A DNA stretch of 21,237 nt from JAHIKV01 sp965195225 (GTDB taxonomy: Bacteria; Planctomycetota; Planctomycetia; Pirellulales; Thermoguttaceae), in NCBI GenBank assembly GCA_965195225.1, contig CBDAFL010000163.1, positions 1 through 21,237 on the forward strand, in the 5' to 3' direction. Below are positions 1 through 8,065 of this stretch, piece by piece. Made by a program: the position numbers and the translations under genes. Within the stretch, counting starts at the first letter, position 1; each line of letters opens with the position of its first letter. A model generated the notes under the pieces. It ran no database searches, had not been told where the DNA came from, and saw only the letters and a list, made by a program, of their open reading frames with translations.

Positions 1-106
1 CGGCAAATGCAAGAAGCTTGCCCTGACGGCCTGCATGCGTAAACTGCTGACGATTCTCAACGCTATGATCCGTGACAAAAATACTTGGCAATCCGCCAAT
101 CCTTGA
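1..106 (+). CDS. IS110-family transposase, C-terminal end (partial, 5' end outside window)
   Basis: The frame opening at base 2 gives about 34 residues before a TGA at 104-106. The peptide has KKLALTACMRKLLTILNAM, the familiar tail of IS110/IS116/IS902 transposases, which use a RuvC-like DEDD domain and a C-terminal serine domain. Both catalytic domains lie outside the window, so activity cannot be judged. Known of the family: IS110-group members carry a bridge RNA in the left end upstream of the gene, IS1111-group members downstream. Only about 85 bases separate this stop from the next gene's end, so a long downstream RNA region is unlikely here. The element probably inserted just beyond the 3' end of the adjacent transporter gene. 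Confidence 0.8.
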   Translation, partial: GKCKKLALTACMRKLLTILNAMIRDKNTWQSANP

Positions 107-127
107 CCTTGACTTTTAACACAGTCG

Positions 128-158
128 CTGTCCCCTTCCCGCAGCGCCAGGGGGACAG
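128..158. repeat. Short inverted repeat beside the IS110 end
   Basis: CTGTCCCC at 128-135 pairs with GGGGACAG at 151-158 around a 15-base loop. It sits between the transposase stop and the convergent transporter stop. It could be the IS end, the palindromic target the IS entered, or a bidirectional terminator. There is no T-tract to favour a terminator. Confidence 0.5.
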
Positions 159-193
159 TCCCCTGTGAACGGACACCCCGGCGGCAACGGCGA

Positions 194-2260
194 TTATTTC
201 GTGGACTTAGTCAGTCGATTGAATCGTCGCGACACCCCCATGAAGGTCAATGTCACCGGGACCATGAAAACGGCAAAGGCAAGGAAATACCAGTTCGGGG
301 TCAGACTAATGCCCAAAAACGTCTCGTTGTACAAGGGGGTAATTTGGGCATTAAAAATGTTGGCAAAGAAAACGGTCAGCAACCAACAGGCGGTCACGAA
401 ACTTTTCATCGTGGCCGGCGCCGCGGAGAAGGCCAGTTCCAAGCCTACCACGGAAATACAGATTTCCGCCATGGTAATCAACAGATAGGGGACAGCCTGC
501 CAGAGGAGCGAAATGCGTCCATTGGCGGCTGCCGCTTCGGTTTCGGCGGCGATTTTCGGAACGTCATTGCCCGTTATATCCGCTGTAACTCGTGCGACGG
601 CCACGGCGGCGTCGGCCGAGTCGACTCCAGCCACCGAGGCGTTGATAATCGCGGCTTTTGGGTTCCCGGCCAACGCGGCTTTGACGGATTTGGCGACCGC
701 GGCGGCCGTGGCCGTCGTGCGGTTTGCCGCGAAGGAGCACAGGGTTATATCCTTTTGCTCGTTTCCAGACTCGTCGTTCCGATCGGTCGCTATGGACAAG
801 TTGACCGCTTCGGTGGTAGCCTCCGCGGCGGCGGCGGCTTTCTTTCCCGCGGCAATGGCTTCCTCCGCGGCGATTTTCAACGATTTATCGTCCGTTGCTT
901 TGGCGACATCAAAAGCCATCCGTGCCGCGCGAGTGGCCGCCGCCGCCGCGTTTCGCGCGGAAATGGCCGCCACGGTTTTCAGGCTTGATTTTTGTGCGAT
1001 ACCGCGAGCGGCTTCCAACGCCATTTTCGCGTCATCGAGCATCTTCTCCTTGGCCTCGTCAGACTCGATTTTATCGGCCTCGGATTCAACCGCCTTTAGA
1101 TTGACAACGGCGGCGAGCAATCCCTCGGCGGCTTTTTCGGCGGCTTGATGACTCTCGGTGAGATCGGTCGTGGCGGCTATTGTCTTCTCGGCGCCACTGA
1201 GCGCCGCGGGCGCGCCGGCAACTATCGCATCGGCCCCGCGGAAAGCGGCCCAGGTGACAATCCCCATGGTAATCGTCGTCAAAATGAAACCGATAAGCAT
1301 TTTGCTGGTCGGTTTCAGATCGAAGCCGTAACGGGAAAGCAGATGCCACATCATCGTTATCGGCGGCAACAGCAACACGATCAGCACGGGATTGATCGCT
1401 TGAATTTGATCCGCCGATAGTTTCCACCCCCACAGTTGCAGGTGCAAATAATCGCGGGCGAAAAGCGTCCAGGTGGAGGCCGCCTGATCGAAGACGCTCC
1501 AGAAAACCGTGACCACAAGAAACAGACCGAACAATCGCCGGAGCACGCCCATCCGCTCGTGGCGTTCCTCGGGCGTAAGCTGCCCGCGCCGGACGATTTT
1601 ATCTTTGGCGTAGAAAGGCTTGCCGAGCGCGAACACAATGAACGCCACAATCATCAACACCGCGGGAAAGAGAAACGCAATGGCGTATGCCCGACTGTCG
1701 CCGCCGTAGTAGTTGCGGATGGCCGGCACGCAGAACGAGGACAACGCCGACCCGATATTTATCGCCCCGTAAAACATGGCGAAGGCGTCGCTACGCAGCT
1801 TGGTCTTGCCGGGCCGGCGTTGATCGTAAGTTAGGCCCATCAGAGTGGAGATGTTCGGCTTGATCACACCGCTGCCCATGGCCAGCAGACCCAGCGAGAG
1901 AATCAAACATGTCTCGTTGTGCAGGCTGGATATGCCGAGCAGCACTTGGCCGAAAATATAAGGAATGGAAAAGTATACGATGGTGCGGTATTTTCCCAGA
2001 TAGTTGTCTGCCACGTAGCCGCCCACCAGGGGCAACAGGTAGCAAGCCGCAATAAAATAAGACATCATTCGATTGGCGCTGCTGTCCTCGAACTTGAGAA
2101 TTTGGATCATGTACAGCAAGAGGATCGCCCTCATGCCGTAATAGCAGCATCGCTCGGCAAGCTCGCCCCAGAAGAAAAACCAAAAACCAAGCGGGTGATC
2201 GAAGACTGTAGGACGTTTGGTGGATTCGGTCGCGGTGGCGTCGGGGTTGGATTGGCTCAT
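194..2260 (-). CDS. POT/PTR2-family proton-coupled peptide transporter with a large Ala-rich insert
   Basis: Inner-membrane MFS transporter of the proton-dependent oligopeptide family, expected to import di- and tripeptides. Residues 33-41 read ELAERCCYY, a variant of the ExxERFxYY signature with the Phe replaced by Cys. VIKPNIST near 132-139 is the second family motif and FDQAAST near 257-263 is the usual later helix motif. At 688 residues it is much longer than typical bacterial members (about 450-550). The excess is residues ~343-580, a hydrophilic stretch rich in Ala, Glu, Lys and Thr, placed between one membrane helix and the last helices (LLWQAVPYLLITMAEI onward). The ATG at 2258-2260 is chosen because MSQS and the bases around it are shared with the upstream paralogue. 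It lies downstream of that paralogue on the same strand, separated by a group II intron remnant. Substrate is inferred from family. Confidence 0.88.
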   Translation of the reverse strand: MSQSNPDATATESTKRPTVFDHPLGFWFFFWGELAERCCYYGMRAILLLYMIQILKFEDSSANRMMSYFIAACYLLPLVGGYVADNYLGKYRTIVYFSIPYIFGQVLLGISSLHNETCLILSLGLLAMGSGVIKPNISTLMGLTYDQRRPGKTKLRSDAFAMFYGAINIGSALSSFCVPAIRNYYGGDSRAYAIAFLFPAVLMIVAFIVFALGKPFYAKDKIVRRGQLTPEERHERMGVLRRLFGLFLVVTVFWSVFDQAASTWTLFARDYLHLQLWGWKLSADQIQAINPVLIVLLLPPITMMWHLLSRYGFDLKPTSKMLIGFILTTITMGIVTWAAFRGADAIVAGAPAALSGAEKTIAATTDLTESHQAAEKAAEGLLAAVVNLKAVESEADKIESDEAKEKMLDDAKMALEAARGIAQKSSLKTVAAISARNAAAAATRAARMAFDVAKATDDKSLKIAAEEAIAAGKKAAAAAEATTEAVNLSIATDRNDESGNEQKDITLCSFAANRTTATAAAVAKSVKAALAGNPKAAIINASVAGVDSADAAVAVARVTADITGNDVPKIAAETEAAAANGRISLLWQAVPYLLITMAEICISVVGLELAFSAAPATMKSFVTACWLLTVFFANIFNAQITPLYNETFLGISLTPNWYFLAFAVFMVPVTLTFMGVSRRFNRLTKSTK

Positions 2261-2269
2261 GGGATCTCG
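2250..2269 (-). repeat. Shared start-region sequence of the two POT genes (copy 1)
   Basis: The 20 bases GATTGGCTCATGGGATCTCG on the plus strand include the start codon (CAT) and the upstream leader. The same 20 bases recur at 4926-4945 over the start of the paralogous transporter. On the coding strand the leader is CGAGATCCC before ATG and may act as a weak ribosome binding site. Confidence 0.8.
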
Positions 2270-2697
2270 CTGGTTGCGTTAATGCAAACTTTCAATCGGA
2301 AGCTTTGATACATGAAACAAGGAGACCTGAGCGGAGACAAGTACGGTGTTCATTGTCCCTGATAAGGACACGAAGAACCGGCCGCTCAGGAGTCAGAGAG
2401 TCCATACGAGCGAGGAAGCGGGGTAACGCCCGTTGTGCAAAGGGACGCAGGAAAGTGGATGTAACATGACGCGCGGCCAGACTATCACCGTAACGCGAGT
2501 GTCGGCAACGACTAAGCACGACGGACTGTGCCAGGCACACGTGACTTGGCTCAGACTGGCCAGGGTGTCGATGTTGCATGTTGATGGCCTTCCGATGAAG
2601 GTCGGAGTCCTTCGACTTTGCTGTCACCGAGAAGGAATCTTGTCTCCCTCTCGGTCTCGGTTCATCAATCCTCTTGGAGGTAATACCACTAACCGGA

Positions 2698-2730
<33 letters not shown>

Positions 2731-2734
2731 GGAG

Positions 2735-2774
2735 GGAGGGGAGGCCGAACTCAATCGGCCTTCCCTACCCCTAT
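2735..2774 (+). ncRNA. Group II intron domain VI and 3' splice end
   Basis: The stem GGCCGA/TCGGCC with flanking G-rich and C-rich arms follows domain V directly. An unpaired A in CTACCCC lies 8 bases from the end TAT at 2774, the usual distance of the branch-point adenosine. The 3' exon would begin CAAGTTTAAGG. Confidence 0.82.
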
Positions 2775-2821
2775 CAAGTTTAAGGTTGGATATTACCGCG
2801 GAGGTATCCCGCCAAACGTCG

Positions 2822-4936
2822 TTACTCTTCGCCTTCGTGCGTCCACTTCTTCAACAGCGGCACGAGGCAGAAACAGACCAGCGCGGCAACCCCGGCGGCA
2901 ATGGCGATAAAGCCAAATACATCGCCGTAGGTGTGAACGGTATCGATAGGAGGTGGAATATAATTTTCCTTTCCCTCGCCGCCACTTCCGACACCTGTAA
3001 ACTGGGCAATCAGGGCGGCAAAGAACATCGCTATTCCTTGCGCCAGGAACCAACCTCCCATGACCGTGCTTACCAGCCGGGCAGGCGATAGCTTGCAGAT
3101 CATGGACAAACCAACCGGCGAGAGACACAACTCGCCCGTCGTGTGGAACAGGTACCCCAGCAGCAGCCAATAGATGGGCACCATTCCGCGGAGGTCAGCC
3201 GATTTAGCGCCCATCCACAGCACAGCGAATCCCAAACCCAGTTGAAACAACCCTAAGGCGAACTTCATCGGAGTACTCGGCTCCAATCCGCGCGCTTCCA
3301 GAAAGCTCCACAACGCCGTGAATACCAAGCCGAAGAGCAGAATGTAGACCGGGTTGACGGATTGGAACAAGCTGGCTGGGATTTCGTCGGCACGTCGGGC
3401 GATATTCATGCCGACGTTGTCTTTGGTGACGTGCCAGGGGATGGTGAGGTCTTCGACCTCCTTTTCCAATCGGTCGATTTTTTCTTGCTTCGATTGATCC
3501 TTTTCTTTATCGCCGGGAGCGAAATCACCCGATTCTAATTTCAACTCAAACAGTTCTTTTTGCTTATCCTTTTGCTCCTGACGCAAATCGTCCAACTCGG
3601 TAAGAGTGAACATTTTGTCGCCGTTGTTATACCCCAGTTGTTCTTGCGTCGGCTCGATGCGGATGGTTTTTCCCACGTCGGCCTGGGTGATCGTACGCTC
3701 GATATTGAAAACTCGATCGACGTTGCGGTCGGTAAAGTTGTTGATCGAACTGCCGGCTTGTTCGAAAAACGCCCAAAACATCATGCAGAAAAATGTCAAT
3801 GTCAACACCACGTACATGTGATGGCGCGGCACCATCGGCAGCCGAAACGTCTCAAATATCAGGTATCCAAAGGCCAACAGAGCAGATAGACTCAGCACGA
3901 CTCCCACCGGCTGACTAACTTGCTCGATACATACGCCGGCCACTCGCTGTAAGGCGTTCTCGCTTTCCTTAAATTCCTTAATCGTGGATTCCTGGATGAG
4001 GGTCATCGATTTGCCCTCTGTTTGCAGGAGAGTGCCTCCGGAAACGAGAACCATGAAGAGTGGGACGATAGCCAATGTTCCCAGGTACACGGCCCATTCG
4101 ACGGGCAACACGCCGGCTAAACGCCTGCGCAAACGCTGCGGATCCGGCGCCGCGCCGGCGTCGGCGGGCAACCCTCCGCGTTTAAGGGCCACGGCCGCGA
4201 TCAACGCCGCCGCCACCAAGGCGAAGGCGACGAAAATGTTGACGCCAGTCGATGCGATTTCAATCGGATGGTAAATAATCAGTCCGGCGGCGGCGGAAAA
4301 CGCTCCTCCCACAATCACCACCATCGTCAACAATCGCGGCGCTACGAACACCGCCAGACCGGTCAGCATCCCCACGGTCGCCAGGCCGAAACCGTATTTC
4401 CAGTCATAAGTTTGGCCTATATACCCGCACAACAACGGCGACATTGCCGCGCCGAGGTTGATGCCCATGTAGAAGATAGTAAAACCGCCGTCCCTTTTTT
4501 CGGGTGTTTTTTTGTAGAGCGTGCCGACGATATTGGAAATGTTCGGTTTGAAGAAGCCGTTGCCGACGATCAGCAACGCCAAGCCGACGAAAAACGCCAT
4601 CTCATTCTCGATCATCAGGCAAGCCTGGCCGGCCGCCATCAGCAGCCCTCCAAAAACCACCGCTCTGCGGGCACCCAGTAATTGGTCGGCCAACATGCCG
4701 CCGAAAAACGGCGTCATGTAGATCAAGGCCCCATAGGCGCCGTAAATCGCGTAGGCTTTGCTGTCGCCGTACCCTAAAAAGCCTTTCAGCATGTAGAAAA
4801 GCAACAACGCTCTCATGCCGTAGTAGGAAAACCGCTCCCACATCTCGGCAAAAAACAGGGTGTATAACCCAGAGGGATGGCCGAATACGGTGGAATTGTT
4901 GCCGGGAAGGGCCGTGTCTGAATGCGATTGGCTCAT
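2822..4936 (-). CDS. POT/PTR2-family proton-coupled peptide transporter
   Basis: 704-residue inner-membrane transporter of the proton-dependent oligopeptide family. The proton-coupling signature is canonical here: EMWERFSYYGMRALLLFY at residues 31-48. FFKPNIS lies near 128-134 and FYMGINLGAAMSP near 155-167. WAFFEQAGSSINNF, ending about residue 401, is the later family motif. The last helices carry GELCLSPVGLS, typical of bacterial members. Residues ~402-515 form an extra charged loop (KEKDQSKQEKIDRLEKEVED), probably a short coiled coil outside the membrane. The ATG at 4934-4936 starts MSQSHSD, matching the downstream paralogue. It follows the exported peptidase on the same strand, with an 83-base gap holding a perfect palindrome. 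Together they suggest extracytoplasmic peptide cleavage followed by uptake. Substrate is inferred. Confidence 0.92.
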   Translation of the reverse strand: MSQSHSDTALPGNNSTVFGHPSGLYTLFFAEMWERFSYYGMRALLLFYMLKGFLGYGDSKAYAIYGAYGALIYMTPFFGGMLADQLLGARRAVVFGGLLMAAGQACLMIENEMAFFVGLALLIVGNGFFKPNISNIVGTLYKKTPEKRDGGFTIFYMGINLGAAMSPLLCGYIGQTYDWKYGFGLATVGMLTGLAVFVAPRLLTMVVIVGGAFSAAAGLIIYHPIEIASTGVNIFVAFALVAAALIAAVALKRGGLPADAGAAPDPQRLRRRLAGVLPVEWAVYLGTLAIVPLFMVLVSGGTLLQTEGKSMTLIQESTIKEFKESENALQRVAGVCIEQVSQPVGVVLSLSALLAFGYLIFETFRLPMVPRHHMYVVLTLTFFCMMFWAFFEQAGSSINNFTDRNVDRVFNIERTITQADVGKTIRIEPTQEQLGYNNGDKMFTLTELDDLRQEQKDKQKELFELKLESGDFAPGDKEKDQSKQEKIDRLEKEVEDLTIPWHVTKDNVGMNIARRADEIPASLFQSVNPVYILLFGLVFTALWSFLEARGLEPSTPMKFALGLFQLGLGFAVLWMGAKSADLRGMVPIYWLLLGYLFHTTGELCLSPVGLSMICKLSPARLVSTVMGGWFLAQGIAMFFAALIAQFTGVGSGGEGKENYIPPPIDTVHTYGDVFGFIAIAAGVAALVCFCLVPLLKKWTHEGEE

Positions 4937-4945
4937 GGGATCTCG
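4926..4945 (-). repeat. Shared start-region sequence of the two POT genes (copy 2)
   Basis: This is identical over 20 bases to 2250-2269, spanning the start codon and immediate leader of the transporter. After one mismatch the match continues for TGG. Confidence 0.8.
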
Positions 4946-4980
4946 GTGGATGTGAAGTGCAAATCCTCAATTCGCGTTTT

Positions 4981-5011
4981 CCTGGTTCCCACGCTCTGCG
5001 TGGGAACCAGG
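4981..5011. repeat. REP-like palindrome, GTTCCCACGC family
   Basis: Perfect 14-base arms, CCTGGTTCCCACGC (4981-4994) and its complement (4998-5011), surround the loop TCT. It sits between the peptidase stop and the next transporter start. Relatives occur at 10121-10147, 10179-10203 and 17840-17876. In RNA it would be a strong hairpin and might protect or end the upstream message. Confidence 0.85.
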
Positions 5012-5019
5012 AGTAATCC

Positions 5020-6753
5020 TTAATTTTGCGTTTTTATATCCTCGGCGAACGCCTTCGGGCTAAGCTCCGCGCCGGTGGCGTGGCGGGTCAACTCGTTCCA
5101 ATTCAACGTCAAACCGGGGGCGAATACCCGCCGTTCCAGAAACTCTCCGACCGACTTGTTGCCCACGTAAATCGCACCGGCCGGATTGGTTCCCGGCTGC
5201 AATGATTGGATCAGGGCATGGTGGACCTGCGAGGCGAACATCTCACCCAGCATGTAGTTGTGGTAATAGGCCGGCGCGCCGACGATGTGATACTTGGCGG
5301 CGAAATCCGGCTCGTCACGCCCCTCGGGACGCTTAACCTCCTGATATTTCTCGACCAGATCCCACCACAGCCGGCCGAGGTCTTGATCGGGGTCGGCGTA
5401 AAGGGCCGTCTCGAAGCGGAACATCACCTGCGCCCAACGGGCGAAGACCAACATCCGGTTCCGCCGCAGCTTGGCCGTCGCGGCGCGATATCGCTCGGGG
5501 TTCGGAATGTCCGCGCCCATCGCGCGAAGCCAATCGACGTTCAGCGGAAAACGATCGAACATCATCGCCACCCCCTCGGTGCAAAGCGGATGGGCGTCGC
5601 TCCGCAACACGTAAGGCAGCGTGGCGGAAAAGGTGTCAGGAGCCGTTTGTGATTTGCAAGCGACGTTCTTGAAGTACACGGCGTGCCCCAACTCGTGCAT
5701 CGTGGTGGTCAGCCATTCCCGGCCGGGCACTACGTTCTCGAATATCCGCACGTCGCCCGACCGGTCGATGTCGGTCGCAAAGGCGTGCGGGTTCTTACCC
5801 GGCTTCTCGTACAGATCGCTGCGGGCAAGAACGTCGTCTACCGGCAGTCCGATGCCCTCGTAAAACTTGCGGCATACCTCGACGGTGTCCAACGATTCAT
5901 AGACCGACTCGGGCAACGCGCCGGGGGTGGCCGGAGCGTCTTGAAAAAACGGGTTTTGATAATGCCACGGCCGAAGCTCATCGACCGCGATACCGTATCG
6001 TTCGGCCAACGCGGCGTCCATCTCCAGCTTCGCCTCGCGGAACGGCCCACGGGTCAGCTCGTCCAACTCGTCGAACAGCTTGATGAGTTGCTCCCGGTCC
6101 TGTTCGCCGAGGAACAGCCGCATGGCGTAATAATCGGAGAACCCCAGTTGTCGGGCGGCTTGGTTGCGCAGAGCGACCAATTCCTTCAGATCGGCCAGCA
6201 CGACCGGTCCGACCTTCTTGTCGGCCTCCCAAGCTGCCCGGAGTTCGTCTGAATCGCGCGACTCGATCAATATCCGTCGCAGGTCGTTGTTGGTCGCTTC
6301 CTTGCCGTCGAGCGTTGGGCGGAAGACGTTGAACGCCCGTTGGGCTGCGTTCTCTTTGGCCAAAATCTTCTTGAGCAACTCGGGGGAGATCTGCCTCGAA
6401 AGGTATTTGCGATAGAGGACGTCGATCTGCCGGGCCAACAGCGGATCGGAGACCCCGGACCGGCGGATCGCCTTTAGTTCGACGAATTTCCGCGGGTTGG
6501 CCAGACAGAGGTCCAATTTCTCCTCGGCCGCTTGCTTTTTGCGAAAATCCTCCTCCTTGCCGGTTAGGCTGGCGGTCCACCAGAGCAGATTGGTCTCGAT
6601 CTCCAGCGGTCTGACCGTGGTCTCGTATTGCTGGACGAACCGCATCGCCCTGGCGTTGTTCGGCTTGTCGGATTCCGAGGCCGCCGTCGTGCCGACGGCA
6701 ACCACTGCCAACAGGGAACCACACAAGACCACGGCGGTTTGCAGAAAACGCAT
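5020..6753 (-). CDS. Exported M2/M3-like zinc metallopeptidase (peptidyl-dipeptidase-like)
   Basis: 577-residue gluzincin peptidase. It begins with a signal peptide (MRFLQTAVVLCGSLLAVVAV, then small residues to about 26), so it should act outside the cytoplasm. HELGH at residues 353-357 is the zinc-binding and catalytic motif. CTEGVAMMF carries Glu393, the likely third zinc ligand. The N-terminal helices (LLWWTASLTGKEEDF) and FDELDELTRGPF...ELRPWHYQNPFF resemble bacterial relatives of angiotensin-converting enzyme (M2), though M3/M32 relatives share the fold. The ATG at 6751-6753 is preferred over an upstream GTG at 6762 because GAGG at 6765-6762 lies 8 bases before it. Two peptide transporters follow on the same strand, which fits a role releasing dipeptides for import. 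The class is sure, the exact family and substrate less so. Confidence 0.85.
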   Translation of the reverse strand: MRFLQTAVVLCGSLLAVVAVGTTAASESDKPNNARAMRFVQQYETTVRPLEIETNLLWWTASLTGKEEDFRKKQAAEEKLDLCLANPRKFVELKAIRRSGVSDPLLARQIDVLYRKYLSRQISPELLKKILAKENAAQRAFNVFRPTLDGKEATNNDLRRILIESRDSDELRAAWEADKKVGPVVLADLKELVALRNQAARQLGFSDYYAMRLFLGEQDREQLIKLFDELDELTRGPFREAKLEMDAALAERYGIAVDELRPWHYQNPFFQDAPATPGALPESVYESLDTVEVCRKFYEGIGLPVDDVLARSDLYEKPGKNPHAFATDIDRSGDVRIFENVVPGREWLTTTMHELGHAVYFKNVACKSQTAPDTFSATLPYVLRSDAHPLCTEGVAMMFDRFPLNVDWLRAMGADIPNPERYRAATAKLRRNRMLVFARWAQVMFRFETALYADPDQDLGRLWWDLVEKYQEVKRPEGRDEPDFAAKYHIVGAPAYYHNYMLGEMFASQVHHALIQSLQPGTNPAGAIYVGNKSVGEFLERRVFAPGLTLNWNELTRHATGAELSPKAFAEDIKTQN

Positions 6754-6851
6754 GAACAGCACCTCGCCCCCCCTCTAGGAGTGGTCTTGACGGCAAAGCA
6801 GCACCTCGCCGTTACGGCGCCGTTATTCCACGGCCGGTAGACGGCATAAGC

Positions 6852-6880
6852 CTTATTATGCTACGGGCAAGGCGGGTCAA
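6852..6880 (-). promoter_or_regulatory. Weak candidate promoter for the peptidase gene
   Basis: On the minus strand TTGACC (6880-6875) is followed after 14 bases by CATAAT (6860-6855), or after 17 bases by the poorer TAATAA. Neither combination is ideal. It is listed because it is the best match upstream of the peptidase start. Confidence 0.25.
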
Positions 6881-7109
6881 CCACAAGTGCCGGCGAAGCT
6901 TAAGCCGGATTATTCAGCGTTGGCTGCGGGCCGTTTGATTCACGAAAACTCCAGCAATACCCCGCGAGAGCGTATCCCCGTGGTACGAAGGTACTGTTCG
7001 GCCACTGGAAACGCCCCCCCCTTACGAAAAACTACGAAAAAGCTAGACTGAAGAGGGCGGGCTGTATGTACGTCAGAAACAGAGTATCAGAAAGCGACTA
7101 CTTTCTTTC

Positions 7110-7138
7110 GTTGGGACAGGTGGTTGTACTGCCGCCCC
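7110..7138. repeat. Degenerate copy of the GTGGCAGT-TGTACTGCC palindromic element
   Basis: GTTGGGACAGGTGG followed by TTGTACTGCCGCCCC matches one arm of the element at 12908-12984 (GTTGGGGTGGCAG then TTGTACTGCCACCCC), with a small deletion and substitutions. It looks like a decayed single-arm copy upstream of the hpf promoter. Confidence 0.5.
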
Positions 7139-7181
7139 GACCTAACTGCCCACACCGCGAGAAAACGGAACGAGTTTGCGT

Positions 7182-7210
7182 TTGTCTCTCCGGTGGCCGG
7201 TCGTTAGAAT
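7182..7210 (+). promoter_or_regulatory. Candidate sigma70 promoter for hpf-ptsN-ptsH-ptsI
   Basis: TTGTCT (7182-7187, 4/6 to TTGACA) and TAGAAT (7205-7210, 5/6 to TATAAT) are 17 bases apart. Transcription would begin near 7217, leaving a leader of about 33 bases before the GTG start of hpf. No sigma54-type GG-N10-GC site was recognised. Confidence 0.5.
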
Positions 7211-7250
7211 GAAGCATCCACGGCATCCATACCCACAAGGAGTTGATTTG

Positions 7251-7595
7251 GTGCAGATAAGCATTTCGGTCCGGCACGGGCACGTCAGCGAACCAACCCA
7301 AGCCACTATTCGGGAGAAGTTGGAAAAATTGGACCGGTTCTCCGATCGTCTCAGCGCGATCAACGCCACCATCGACCTGGAACATCGGGACCTGCCCGTG
7401 GTCGATCTCAAAGCTTCAGCCAAGAAGCATGAATTCGTCGCGGTCGGAGAGGCGGAGAACTTGCTGGTCGCGGTCGACGTGGCGATCGACCGAATGGAAC
7501 AACAATTGAGGAAACACAAAGAGAAGATCCAAGACCGCCATCGCGGTGCTGGACACCGGGATAGAAAGGAAGGGAACACGCATGAAGTTTGTTGA
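7251..7595 (+). CDS. hpf: Ribosome hibernation promoting factor, short type (HPF/YfiA family)
   Basis: 114-residue protein beginning QISISVRHGHVSEPTQATI after the initiator, with the beta-alpha-beta-beta-beta-alpha layout of the S30AE family. Known members bind the 30S decoding region and silence ribosomes in slow growth. The length fits the short form that lacks the C-terminal dimerisation domain of long HPF. The GTG at 7251 is chosen because AAGGAG at 7237-7242 lies 8 bases upstream and the protein then starts where the family does. A longer in-frame start at 7176 would add an unrelated extension. The last 14 bases overlap the start of ptsN, implying translational coupling. Proteobacteria also place hpf next to ptsN, near rpoN, which is not seen here. 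Confidence 0.88.
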   Translation: MQISISVRHGHVSEPTQATIREKLEKLDRFSDRLSAINATIDLEHRDLPVVDLKASAKKHEFVAVGEAENLLVAVDVAIDRMEQQLRKHKEKIQDRHRGAGHRDRKEGNTHEVC

Positions 7596-8058
7596 TTTTA
7601 TCTGTCGCGAAGCAATCCTCGCACAACTTAAAGCCCGGGACAAGGAAGGGGCGATCCGGGAAATGGTCCAGGCGTTGTGCGAGGCGGGCAAAATCCAGGC
7701 GGATGAGCTTGAGAGCATTGTCGAGGCGATCCTCAAACGCGAGGAATTGGGGAGCACTGGAATCGGCCGCGGAGTGGCCGTGCCACACACCAAGCACCCC
7801 AGCGTAGATCATTTGATCGGCTCGGTGGCGGTCAACCCACTGGGGGTCGATTTCGCCAGCCTGGACGGGGAAGCCGTACACGTGTTTTTCCTGCTGATTT
7901 CCCCACCCGACCGACCCGGAGACCACCTTCGGGCGCTGGAAAACATTTCCCGTCAGCTTCGCGACGACACCTTCTGCCGATTCCTCAAACAAGCCAAGTG
8001 TACGGAGGACATCCAGATCCTGCTGAACGAAGCCGACAACAATCAGTTCGTATCGTGA
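7582..8058 (+). CDS. ptsN: PTS EIIA domain protein, EIIA-Ntr/fructose type
   Basis: 158-residue PTS_EIIA type 2 domain. His69 in GVAVPHTK is the phosphorylated histidine, and the surrounding NxxLREELGSTGIGRG-like pattern (REELGSTGIGRG) is typical. Such proteins take phosphate from HPr but, without EIIB and EIIC partners, act as regulators of potassium, nitrogen or carbon metabolism. No permease gene is nearby, so a regulatory role is inferred. The ATG at 7582 is preferred because AGGAAGGGAA lies just before it and MKFVDFI starts the domain; the in-frame ATG at 7546 adds 12 residues lying within hpf. It overlaps hpf by 14 bases and is followed by ptsH after 7 bases, so the four genes form a tight operon. 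Confidence 0.88.
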   Translation: MKFVDFICREAILAQLKARDKEGAIREMVQALCEAGKIQADELESIVEAILKREELGSTGIGRGVAVPHTKHPSVDHLIGSVAVNPLGVDFASLDGEAVHVFFLLISPPDRPGDHLRALENISRQLRDDTFCRFLKQAKCTEDIQILLNEADNNQFVS

Positions 8059-8065
8059 CGTAGCC

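Larger units (their letters stand above)
6754..7250. other. Divergent intergenic region between peptidase and hpf
   Basis: These 497 bases separate two genes transcribed away from each other. I see candidate promoters at both ends, a near-tandem TACGAAAAAC/TACGAAAAAG pair at about 7023-7042, a small hairpin AGAAAG/CTTTCT at 7089-7106, and a degenerate palindromic element at 7110-7138. No convincing gene, tRNA or riboswitch was seen. Confidence 0.6.

Noticed and set aside
128..158. Possible rho-independent terminator after the IS110 transposase
   Set aside because: No T-tract follows on either strand, so it is kept only as an inverted repeat.
344..988. Gly/Arg-rich plus-strand frame, possible RNA-binding protein
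   Set aside because: It is the complement of the alanine-rich insert of the POT gene; Gly/Arg runs arise from its GCC/GCG codons.
2292..2627. Minus-strand frame of 111 codons inside the intron remnant
   Set aside because: No family resemblance, low-complexity basic composition, and it is antisense to an intron-like sequence.
5978..6796. Open frame of 272 codons overlapping the peptidase gene on the same strand
   Set aside because: Arg/Gly-rich composition; the other frame has a signal peptide and a zinc motif.
6754..7250. Sigma54 promoter for the PTS-Ntr operon
   Set aside because: No convincing TGGCAC-N5-TTGC sequence was seen; the sigma70-like site at 7182-7210 is better.
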